8,995 bases of DNA from an uncultured Ruminiclostridium sp. (GTDB taxonomy: Bacteria > Bacillota > Clostridia > Oscillospirales > Ruminococcaceae). Positions 1 through 5,486 of this stretch are shown here, piece by piece. How positions within the stretch are numbered: position 1 is the stretch's first letter; each line of letters opens with the position of its first letter. The notes under the pieces are model-generated. The model had not been told where the DNA came from. It saw only the letters and a program-made list of their open reading frames with translations, and did no database searches. The DNA lies in the NCBI GenBank assembly GCA_934462775.1, contig CAKSIR010000098.1, positions 1 through 8,995 on the forward strand, written 5' to 3'. The position numbers and the translations under genes were made by a program.

Positions 1-76
1 AATAGACCGACTAAGCGTGTAGAAAGATGAGCGGATTGGTTTTCGGACAGGAGTTCGACTCTCCTCGCCTCCACCA
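1..76 (+). ncRNA. ssrA: tmRNA (transfer-messenger RNA), 3' end only
   Basis: This is the 3' tRNA-like end of tmRNA, which rescues stalled ribosomes by trans-translation. The T-arm is visible: stem AGGAG (49-53) pairs with CTCCT (61-65) around the loop TTCGACT (54-60). It is followed by the 3' acceptor strand CGCCTCC (66-72), discriminator A73 and an encoded CCA (74-76). Encoded CCA, the TTCGA loop and the tail of preceding sequence fit tmRNA better than an ordinary tRNA, because the bases before the T-arm (GACTAAGCGTGTAGAAAGAT, 8-27) do not form an anticodon arm and resemble the conserved region before the tmRNA 3' end. The tag reading frame and the 5' half lie outside the window. A damaged second copy of the end occurs at 204-227. 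Confidence 0.88.
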
Positions 77-78
77 AT

Positions 79-112
79 AAAAAATACCTTCTGCCTGCAG
101 GAGGTATTTTTT
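79..112 (+). terminator. Intrinsic terminator of ssrA
   Basis: It starts two bases after the tmRNA CCA. AAAAAATACCT (79-89) pairs with AGGTATTTTTT (102-112), and the inner bases CTGC/GCAG extend the stem towards a tiny loop. The stem ends in a run of six T. The A-run on the other side means it could also work for the minus strand. Confidence 0.85.
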
Positions 113-142
113 ATTCGCGGAAGTGAGCGACAAGGCAAACTC

Positions 143-197
143 GCAGCAGCGCTGCCGCTTTCCACAGAAAGCGAAAACCACGACAGCGGTGCTGTCG
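143..197. repeat. Three consecutive small hairpins
   Basis: Three perfect short stems follow each other: GCAGC/GCTGC (143-147 with 151-155), CGCTTTC/GAAAGCG (156-162 with 167-173, loop CACA) and CGACAGC/GCTGTCG (181-187 with 191-197, loop GGT). They fill the stretch between the ssrA terminator and the second tmRNA-like end. None has a T-run, so they do not look like terminators. They may be arm sites for a recombinase or the remains of a structured RNA; I cannot tell which. Confidence 0.5.
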
Positions 198-203
198 TTA
201 TAA

Positions 204-227
204 GTTCGACGAAAATCGCCTCCACCA
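204..227 (+). repeat. Damaged second copy of the tmRNA 3' end, probable attachment-site scar
   Basis: These 24 bases match 53-76 position by position: GTTCGAC, then five changed bases (GAAAA in place of TCTCC), then TCGCCTCCACCA. That is 19 of 24 identical, including the acceptor strand and CCA. The T-arm 3' strand is destroyed, so this copy cannot fold as a tRNA. Integrases of many islands and phages use the 3' end of ssrA and leave such a duplication at a junction. No tyrosine integrase is visible in the window, and no third copy is seen further right, so the matching far junction may lie outside. Confidence 0.65.
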
Positions 228-251
228 ACAGAGTGCACAATAATTTTGAAG

Positions 252-280
252 AACCGCATTGTAGTGCGGTTTTTCTTTTT
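252..280 (+). terminator. Intrinsic terminator
   Basis: AACCGCA (252-258) pairs with TGCGGTT (265-271) around the loop TTGTAG, followed by the tract TTTTCTTTTT. It lies directly before the DUF4143 gene fragment and insulates it from transcription coming from ssrA. Confidence 0.8.
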
Positions 281-290
281 GGTGCCAGCG

Positions 291-899
291 AATTACGCAA
301 GCAATTCCGAAGCGGTAAAGATCCGTGCCTGCTATAACTCAATCCCTGCACAGCTTGCAAAGGATAACAAGAAGTTTCAGTACAAGGTTGTTCAAAAAGG
401 CGGTTCTTCATCGATTTTCGGAGCATCGCTTGAATGGCTTAAACAGGCAGGCGTTATTCTTGAATGTCAGCGTGTGGATCAGGGAACTATGCCCCTGCCC
501 GTTTATGCGGATCAGACCTCGTTCAAGATATATATGTCCGATGTGGAACTGCTTGTAAACAAATCTCAGATGTCTGTAAACACGATCATCAAAGGTGAAG
601 CCAACATCTTTATGAGAGCTGTTACCGAGAACTATATTGCACAGCAGCTTGCGGCAAAGAATTATCCGCTTTACTATTGGACGGTAGCCAACTCACAGGC
701 TGAGCTTGATTTTGTTCTGCAAAAGAATGATAAGATCTATGCTGTTGAGGTCAAAAAGGGCGAACACGTCCGTTCAAGGAGCTTGAGCGTATTCAAGCAG
801 AAATATTCTCCCGATTATGCAATGAGATTTTCTCAGAAAAATTTCGGCAAGACCGAAGATGTTGTTTCGATACCTTTTTATGCTGCATTTCTGCTTTGA
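291..899 (+). pseudogene. DUF4143-type AAA+ ATPase, C-terminal fragment
   Basis: The frame ending at the TGA 897-899 encodes about 200 residues that read as the C-terminal half of an ATP-binding DUF4143 protein. Recognisable parts are the winged-helix-like stretch with GGSSSIFGASLEWLKQAG, then KIYMSDVELLVN, then the nuclease-like core AELDFVLQ followed by VEVKKG, a PD-(D/E)XK-style pattern. The N-terminal P-loop half (Walker A and B) is absent: the similarity I recognise begins near base 310, straight after a terminator. No start codon with a ribosome site suits it. An ATG at 546 would give only a small piece. A 14-bp direct repeat sits at its upstream edge and just beyond its stop. It is most likely a dead remnant cut by the rearrangement that made the left junction. 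The family's cellular role is poorly known. Confidence 0.75.
294..307 (+). repeat. 14-bp direct repeat, left copy
   Basis: TACGCAAGCAATTC occurs here and again at 925-938. The two copies bracket the DUF4143 fragment, this one at its broken 5' edge. They could be the trace of a recombination or insertion event, or two copies of a dispersed short repeat. Confidence 0.6.
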
Positions 900-924
900 T
901 ACAGATATTGGCGGCTGAATGAAA

Positions 925-938
925 TACGCAAGCAATTC
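925..938 (+). repeat. 14-bp direct repeat, right copy
   Basis: Identical to 294-307 (TACGCAAGCAATTC). It lies 26 bases after the stop codon of the DUF4143 fragment and shortly before a strong terminator hairpin. Confidence 0.6.
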
Positions 939-959
939 ATAACCCCCGACAAACAAATA

Positions 960-995
960 AAACTTCCCCTTGCATTTCGGTGCAAGGGGAAGTTT
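960..995. terminator. Strong, probably bidirectional terminator hairpin
   Basis: A perfect 15-bp stem: AAACTTCCCCTTGCA (960-974) with its complement 981-995 around the loop TTTCGG. The plus-strand T-tract is only three bases. The A-rich bases before it (AAACAAATAA) give a better T-tract on the minus strand. It closes the DUF4143 remnant and separates it from the complete ATPase gene downstream. Confidence 0.75.
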
Positions 996-1127
996 ACTGT
1001 CAACAACACCCACTGTTAAGCTGATATGGTATTCCGGGCGCACATTCATCGATTACATTTTGGGCGTGGTTTTTGCACTTCTGTTGAAAACTTTATCTGT
1101 TTCTCGATCAACCTTTCAATAAGCCTA

Positions 1128-1156
1128 TTGATTTTTTCAATGGAACTGTGTATAAT
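1128..1156 (+). promoter_or_regulatory. Promoter of the AAA+/DUF4143 gene, with operator-like repeats
   Basis: A -35 box TTGATT (1128-1133) is followed after 17 bases by a perfect -10 box TATAAT (1151-1156), giving a start of transcription near 1163 and a leader of about 45 bases. The motif TCAAT or its complement ATTGA recurs around it. TCAATA-AGCC-TATTGA (1116-1131) overlaps the -35 box. TTTTCAAT (1134-1141) and ATTGAAAA (1161-1168) form an inverted pair around the -10 box. TTTTCAAT (1191-1198) touches the ribosome site. This looks like regulator binding, but the regulator is unknown. Confidence 0.7.
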
Positions 1157-1208
1157 ATCTATTGAAAAGTATCATAATATATCAAACAAGTTTTCAATGG
1201 AGGTTGCT

Positions 1209-2510
1209 ATGGAAGTTAAACGTGACAGGTATTTGAAACAGCTGATTTCCTATATGTGGGACGGGCAGGTCAAGGTTATTACAGGTATCCGAAGGTGTGG
1301 GAAATCGTATCTGCTGGGAACGTTGTTCAGTAATTATCTTCTGGAACACGGTATTGACAGAAGCCATATTCTTTCTTTTGAACTTGACCTCACAAAGGAT
1401 ATTAAATATCGAAATCCTCTGGTGCTTTCAGAGTATGTCAGACGATTGGTTGAGAATAAAACGGAGCAATTCTATCTTTTTGTCGATGAGATACAGATGT
1501 CTGACGAGGTGCCCAATCCCTATAATAAGGACGGAAAGAAAATCACATTTTATGACGCACTGAATGATTTACGCTCTCTTCACAATCTCGATATCTATGT
1601 AACGGGAAGCAACTCACGAATGCTGTCTTCCGATATTCTTACCGAATTCAGAGGAAGAAGCGACGAAATCCGTGTTCATCCGTTAAGCTTTGCGGAATAT
1701 TTCTCAGCTGTGGGCGGTGACAAATATGACGCATTTGATAATTATACTTTTTTCGGAGGTATGCCTCTTGTTATTTCACGCCCAAATGATTCTGCGCGAA
1801 TGAATTATCTTCAGTCGCTTTTTTCGGAAGTTTATCTGAAAGATATTGTAGAGCGCAGGAGAATAAAACGTGAAGATATTTTAAGCTCAATTCTTGACTT
1901 GCTTTGCTCATCGGTGGGTTCGCTTACAAATCCGTCAAACGTTGCCAATACTATAAATTCAAAGCAGAAACTCAGCGGTGAAAATACGATTGCTCATAAC
2001 ACGGTTAAAAGCTACATGGATTATCTTGAGGATGCGTTTCTTTTTAGCGAATGCAGGCGCTGGGACGTTAGGGGTAAGAGCTATTTCGACTATCCCAATA
2101 AATATTACTGTGAGGATATAGGGCTCAGAAATGCCCGTATCGGCTTCCGTCAGCAGGAAATGACTCATATTATGGAAAATATTATCTACAATGAACTGGT
2201 TGTCCGTGGTTTTGCGGTTGATGTCGGCGTAGTTTACGGCACCGGAAAAGACAGTAAGGGACGCACCGTTCAGATTGCGAGAGAGATAGATTTCGTCGTA
2301 AACTCAGGCGGAAAACGCACCTATATTCAGTCCGCATACGCACTTCCCGATGATGAAAAAGCAGAAACCGAAAATAAGCCGTTTAAGCTGACAAACGACT
2401 CCTTTCCGAAGATAATAATCCGTCATGATATTCGTAAGCGCTGGTATGACGACAATGGCATTCTCAATATCGGTGTCATTGATTTTTTGCTTGATGATAA
2501 TATAATCTGA
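1209..2510 (+). CDS. AAA+ ATPase with C-terminal DUF4143 domain
   Basis: A 433-residue cytoplasmic P-loop ATPase of the AAA_14/DUF4143 type. The N-terminal half carries Walker A GIRRCGKS (26-33), Walker B LFVDEIQ (90-96), a sensor-like TGSNSRML (132-139) and the FRGR motif (147-150). The C-terminal half has the DUF4143 pattern, ending in REIDFVV (358-364) and YIQSAYAL (372-379). In that last motif the ExK of a PD-(D/E)XK nuclease is replaced, as is common in one branch of the family, so nuclease activity is doubtful. The length is normal for the family. The ATG at 1209 is chosen because GGAGG (1199-1203) lies five bases before it; an in-frame ATG at 1197 has no such site. It is transcribed alone from the promoter at 1128-1156. 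A 9-bp AT-rich inverted repeat (2496-2504/2513-2521) spans the stop. The role is not established; the family is abundant in gut Clostridia and Bacteroidota. Confidence 0.92.
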   Translation: MEVKRDRYLKQLISYMWDGQVKVITGIRRCGKSYLLGTLFSNYLLEHGIDRSHILSFELDLTKDIKYRNPLVLSEYVRRLVENKTEQFYLFVDEIQMSDEVPNPYNKDGKKITFYDALNDLRSLHNLDIYVTGSNSRMLSSDILTEFRGRSDEIRVHPLSFAEYFSAVGGDKYDAFDNYTFFGGMPLVISRPNDSARMNYLQSLFSEVYLKDIVERRRIKREDILSSILDLLCSSVGSLTNPSNVANTINSKQKLSGENTIAHNTVKSYMDYLEDAFLFSECRRWDVRGKSYFDYPNKYYCEDIGLRNARIGFRQQEMTHIMENIIYNELVVRGFAVDVGVVYGTGKDSKGRTVQIAREIDFVVNSGGKRTYIQSAYALPDDEKAETENKPFKLTNDSFPKIIIRHDIRKRWYDDNGILNIGVIDFLLDDNII

Positions 2511-2571
2511 TATATATTATCCACGGAACAATTACCGACGCAGGTTGTTATTAAATATTAGACGCTCCCAC

Positions 2572-2748
2572 TCACCCGCACCTCCTCAAATACTTAATCA
2601 GCTCCTCCCTGCTTACCCTCCAATCCCCGCCTAACTTAAACGCTCTCAGCTCTCCGCTGTTTACCAGTGCGAGAGCTTTATTTTTACCTATTTTCAGTAT
2701 CTGCCGCACCTCTTTTAATGTAAGAATTTCACTTATATTTTCAAGCAT
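2572..2748 (-). CDS. Excisionase-family helix-turn-helix DNA-binding protein
   Basis: A 58-residue protein of the small MerR-like excisionase type (HTH_17). The pattern is clear: TLKEVRQILKIGKNKALALV (10-29) forms the helix-turn-helix, SGELRAFKLGGDWRVSREEL (31-50) the wing, and IKYL starts the last helix. Such proteins bind DNA and, on mobile elements, direct excision or act as small repressors. The start is fixed by AAAGGAGG seven bases upstream of the ATG (2746-2748); the frame runs open further upstream to 2892 but without a ribosome site. It is convergent with the ATPase gene and diverges from the tiny ORFs at 2835-3091, so it may control that unit. Its partner integrase is not adjacent; the only recombinase in the window is the serine type at 5487-6092. 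Confidence 0.87.
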   Translation of the reverse strand: MLENISEILTLKEVRQILKIGKNKALALVNSGELRAFKLGGDWRVSREELIKYLRRCG

Positions 2749-2834
2749 AAAACCGCCTCCTTTATGGTTTTGTTCGTATTGTTTCGGTTTGAAATGATAC
2801 ATTATTTCCCTGTAATGAAAAAGGAGGTGCGCCG

Positions 2835-2926
2835 ATGAAAACATTGCAGTGAACATTGCGGTTGAACTGCTGCTCAGCATTACCGCAATCATAGCCCAAA
2901 AACTAATTTACAAAAAGAGAGGTTAA
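2835..2926 (+). CDS. Tiny hydrophobic ORF behind a 5-codon mini-ORF (start-stop overlap or frameshift)
   Basis: A strong ribosome site AGGAGG (2822-2827) lies seven bases before ATG 2835, but that frame reads only M-K-T-L-Q and stops at TGA 2850-2852. The stop overlaps a GTG (2849-2851) that opens a 25-residue frame (VNIAVELLLSITAIIAQKLI, then YKKRG) ending at TAA 2924-2926. It has a hydrophobic core and a basic tail, like a small membrane peptide. Two readings are possible. One is translational coupling by termination and re-initiation at GTGA. The other is loss of one A from the AAAA run at 2838-2841, because a fifth A would give an uninterrupted 30-residue peptide starting MKNIAVNIAVELL. 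The product is unrecognised. The next ORF begins five bases after its stop. Confidence 0.5.
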
Positions 2927-2930
2927 CCCA

Positions 2931-3091
2931 ATGGTAAAATGAATAAGGAAACGGTTGGCACAATAATTGAGCTGGCTGTAAAAGCTGCGTCGGAGGCAAT
3001 AATTATGCTGTCCGACCACAAAAGAGAAAGAAAGAGACAGCAAATTGAAAACGAAATTCGTGAGAAAAGAGAACAGCTGAATAAACTGTAA
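2931..3091 (+). CDS. Small charged ORF (50 aa) behind a 3-codon mini-ORF (ATGA overlap or frameshift)
   Basis: ATG 2939 opens a 50-residue frame ending at TAA 3089-3091: an N-terminal amphipathic helix (MNKETVGTIIELAVKAASEA), then a strongly charged helix rich in Arg, Lys and Glu (residues 27-50). The good ribosome site GAGAGG (2917-2922) is spaced for another ATG at 2931, which reads only M-V-K before TGA 2940-2942, overlapping ATG 2939 as ATGA. Again, one more A in the AAAA run (2936-2939) would fuse the two frames into a 53-residue protein starting MVKMNKET. The preceding tiny ORF has the same arrangement. The first few helical residues resemble the hydrophobic part of that ORF, so the two may be related small membrane-associated or peptide-substrate proteins. 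The family is not recognised. Confidence 0.55.
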
Positions 3092-3136
3092 GGTTTACTT
3101 TAGCCCTTTTTGCACTTAATTTTTCTAAGCAGTAAC

Positions 3137-3182
3137 GCACCCGATGAAATGCAGTTTTTGTATGTTCATCGGGTGCATTTTT
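3137..3182 (+). terminator. Intrinsic terminator after the small ORFs
   Basis: A 12-bp perfect stem: GCACCCGATGAA (3137-3148) with TTCATCGGGTGC (3165-3176), a 16-base loop, then ATTTTTG. It ends the small-ORF unit 46 bases after its last stop and separates it from the amidoligase gene. No convincing promoter is seen in the 52 bases between it and the amidoligase start; TATACA (3200-3205) is a possible -10 without a good -35. Confidence 0.85.
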
Positions 3183-3234
3183 GCTGCCGCAAAGCCAATT
3201 ATACAGCGGAAAACACATACAGAAAGGACAAAAA

Positions 3235-4344
3235 ATGAGCGAAAAACTTACCTGCGGCATCTGCGGATGTGAAATTGAAGATGATAACTACACCGTATTT
3301 GACGGTGTTATTTTATGCGAAAACTGTCTTGACAGACAAACGAGTATCTGTTCGGAATGTGACGCACGAATCTGGAACGATGACAACATGGGCACAAGAA
3401 GAATGCCTCTTTGCCGCGACTGCTATAATGAAGATTACACCACCTGCGAGGACTGCGGCAGAGTAATCAGGCGCGACGACGCACATTATTTTGAATATGA
3501 CGATTACGCATATTGCGACAGCTGCTACGAAAACCGCCTGGATTGCAGTATTCACGAATACAGCTACAAGCCCGATCCAATCTTTTACGGCGGCGGTAAC
3601 CGTTTTTTCGGGGTTGAGCTTGAAATTGATTCAGCAGGCAAAGACGAAGAAAATGCTGAACAGATTCTTGACGAAGGCAATCGTAAAGCCGAGCATATTT
3701 ACATAAAATCAGACGGCTCCCTTGACGACGGAATGGAAATTGTCACCCACCCTATGAGCCTTAATTATCACAAGGAATCAATGTCTTGGGACGATATAAC
3801 GAGAATTGCACGCAGCCTTGGCTACCGCAGTCATAAAACTCCAACCTGCGGCTTACACATTCACGTCAACAGAACAACATTCGGAGAAACACGGGATTTG
3901 CAGGACGAATGCATTTCCCGTGTTTTGCATTTTGTGGAGCATCATTGGGATGAGCTTCTGAAATTCAGCCGCAGAACGGAATCCCAGATGAACAGATGGG
4001 CGGCAAGATACGGATACAAGAATATACCGAAAGAGATTATGGAAACCGCAAAAAAGGGATATGCAGGACGTTACACCTGCGTGAATATAACAAACTGGAA
4101 TACGGTCGAATTCCGAATGTTCCGCGGAACTCTCAAGGTAAATACCATTATCGCCACTCTTGAGCTTGTAAACAGGATCTGCGAGCTTGCAACCATATTC
4201 AGTGATGATGAAATTGCGTCATTAAGCTGGTCGGATTTTGTTTCTTCACTTGACCAAAGCGAAAACAGCGAGTTAATTACATACCTCAAGGAACGAATGC
4301 TATATGTAAACGAGCCCATTGAAACAACAGAAAACGATGACTAA
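3235..4344 (+). CDS. Amidoligase-family protein with three N-terminal Cys4 zinc modules
   Basis: A 369-residue protein. The C-terminal two thirds match the amidoligase family (Amidoligase_2, glutamine-synthetase-like fold), which is predicted to use ATP to form amide bonds. Signatures are FFGVELEID (124-132), SDGSLDDGMEIVTHP (159-173), CGLHIHVN (205-212), RYTCVNI (279-285) and VEFRMFRGTL (291-300). These supply the acidic, His and Arg residues expected for metal and ATP binding. The N-terminus holds three tandem four-cysteine units: C7xxC10 with C28xxC31, C39xxC42 with C60xxC63, C71xxC74 with C94xxC97. Each has 17-19 residues between its pairs, resembling LIM or treble-clef modules, and probably binds the substrate. 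ATG 3235 is preceded by AAAGGA at six bases. The following amidotransferase starts 12 bases after the stop, so the two are surely co-transcribed. The substrate is unknown. Confidence 0.88.
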   Translation: MSEKLTCGICGCEIEDDNYTVFDGVILCENCLDRQTSICSECDARIWNDDNMGTRRMPLCRDCYNEDYTTCEDCGRVIRRDDAHYFEYDDYAYCDSCYENRLDCSIHEYSYKPDPIFYGGGNRFFGVELEIDSAGKDEENAEQILDEGNRKAEHIYIKSDGSLDDGMEIVTHPMSLNYHKESMSWDDITRIARSLGYRSHKTPTCGLHIHVNRTTFGETRDLQDECISRVLHFVEHHWDELLKFSRRTESQMNRWAARYGYKNIPKEIMETAKKGYAGRYTCVNITNWNTVEFRMFRGTLKVNTIIATLELVNRICELATIFSDDEIASLSWSDFVSSLDQSENSELITYLKERMLYVNEPIETTENDD

Positions 4345-4356
4345 GGAGGGATTACA

Positions 4357-5337
4357 ATGTGTGCAATTTTCGGTTTAATTGATTACGGCAAGGTATTAAC
4401 CCCAAAACACAGAATGAAGCTGTTGTCTGTCCTGTCCCGTGAATGTGAGGTGCGAGGCACTGACGCAACCGGCTTTGCCTACAACTCCCACGGCAGAATG
4501 ATTATTTACAAGCGCCCATATTCCGCCCACAAAATGCACTTGTCATTGCCCCGTGACGCTAATGTCATAATGGGACACACCCGAATGACAACGCAGGGAA
4601 ATCAGCAATTTAATTACAATAATCACCCATTTTCGGGCTATGCAGGGATCAAGTTTGCGCTTGCCCACAACGGTGTAATCTACAACGACAATCTGATTCA
4701 GTCGCAGCACAAGTTCCACGATACAAATATTGAAACTGACAGCTATGTTGCGGTACAGTTGATTGAAGAGCAGAAAAAGCTGTCCTTTGACAGCCTGAAA
4801 TATATGGCTGAACAGGTGCGCGGCTCATTTATGTTCACTCTGCTTGATATTGACAACAATATGTATTTCGTGCGTGGGGATAACCCGATTGCTATGTACA
4901 AGTTCAACGGCTTCTACGTCTATGCCTCGACCCACGAAATACTTGACTCGGCTATGCATAAGCTTGGACTTGATGAATTTCCTTACGAAAATATCAGAAT
5001 AATCGGCGGGGATATTATGAAAATTTCTGCTGACGGCGAAATTGATAAGTCGTTCTTTGAATATTATGACGACCTGTGGGACTATTACGGCGCCCGTGGA
5101 TTTTATCCGCTGAGAAATACTGCAAACAAGGAAAATGCCACCCGCCACAATCAGGTTATCGATTACGCAAGGGCAATGGGCTTTGATGAAAATGAGGTTG
5201 AATTGCTGAAAGATTACGGCTTTGACTATGACGAAATTGAAGAGCTTTTGTATGACCCTTTGACGTTCGCTGATGTGATAAGCGACATACTTGGATACAG
5301 TGAGGATGATGAGCTTTGCTCGGCGTTTTGCAGCTGA
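4357..5337 (+). CDS. Class II glutamine amidotransferase (Ntn hydrolase)
   Basis: A 326-residue protein with the class II glutamine amidotransferase fold, which hydrolyses glutamine to supply ammonia. Met removal would expose Cys2 as the N-terminal nucleophile (MCAIFGL, 1-7). Other family motifs are RGTDATGF (33-40), GHTRM (73-77), the oxyanion-hole pair in AHNGVIYN (103-110), ETDSY (126-130) and RGSFMF (155-160). There is no synthase domain fused to it. The C-terminal 90 residues are acidic and rich in Tyr, Asp and Glu (for example YDEIEELLYD, 291-300), and may be the partner-docking part. AAGGAGG (4343-4349), overlapping the stop of the amidoligase gene, lies seven bases before this ATG, a tightly coupled pair. 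It probably feeds ammonia to, or edits the product of, the amidoligase. Glutaminase activity is a safe family inference; the acceptor is unknown. Confidence 0.9.
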   Translation: MCAIFGLIDYGKVLTPKHRMKLLSVLSRECEVRGTDATGFAYNSHGRMIIYKRPYSAHKMHLSLPRDANVIMGHTRMTTQGNQQFNYNNHPFSGYAGIKFALAHNGVIYNDNLIQSQHKFHDTNIETDSYVAVQLIEEQKKLSFDSLKYMAEQVRGSFMFTLLDIDNNMYFVRGDNPIAMYKFNGFYVYASTHEILDSAMHKLGLDEFPYENIRIIGGDIMKISADGEIDKSFFEYYDDLWDYYGARGFYPLRNTANKENATRHNQVIDYARAMGFDENEVELLKDYGFDYDEIEELLYDPLTFADVISDILGYSEDDELCSAFCS

Positions 5338-5354
5338 TGCGTCCCAAAAGATAT

Positions 5355-5474
5355 GCGGACATATCCATAAAAGTACACCTTTATGAACGCCGTTAAAATC
5401 AGCATTTGAACGTTCACAAAAGCCGATTTTCGGTTTATGGATATGTCCGCTTATGGACACACTTTAATGAACGC
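5355..5474. promoter_or_regulatory. Inverted and direct repeats upstream of the serine recombinase; candidate res/crossover site
   Basis: GCGGACATATCCATAAA (5355-5371) and its exact complement at 5434-5450 form a 17-bp inverted repeat around 62 bases. A related half-site TTATGGACAC follows at 5451-5460. A gapped direct repeat, ACACCTTTATGAACGC (5375-5390) and ACACACTTTAATGAACGC (5457-5474), adds two more sites. GAACG appears a third time in the palindrome GAACGTTC (5408-5415). A small hairpin CCGA/TCGG sits at 5423-5433. The roughly 120-bp array immediately upstream of a resolvase-type gene is the usual place for a res site, where recombinase dimers also repress their own gene. A short invertible switch is the alternative. 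No good promoter boxes were found inside. Confidence 0.6.
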
Positions 5475-5486
5475 AGGGAGGATAAA

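Noticed and set aside
143..197. Possible CRISPR or tandem repeat array
   Set aside because: The three hairpins differ in sequence and there are no equal repeats or spacers.
774..1049. A 91-codon minus-strand frame
   Set aside because: It runs through the strong hairpin at 960-995 and opposite the DUF4143 fragment, with no ribosome site.
1026..1208. Upstream extension of the AAA+/DUF4143 protein to an ATG at 1026
   Set aside because: The extension covers the promoter and repeats, has no ribosome site, and the family normally begins a few residues before the sequence at 1209.
2749..2892. N-terminal extension of the excisionase-like protein
   Set aside because: The ribosome site AAAGGAGG directly before ATG 2748 decides the start; the extension overlaps the ribosome site and start of the divergent small ORF.
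4825..5460. A 211-codon open frame on the minus strand
   Set aside because: It lies opposite the well-supported glutamine amidotransferase gene, has no ribosome site and reads as no known family.
5406..5486. Upstream extension of the serine recombinase
   Set aside because: It would run through the inverted-repeat array, and the catalytic domain already starts normally at 5487.
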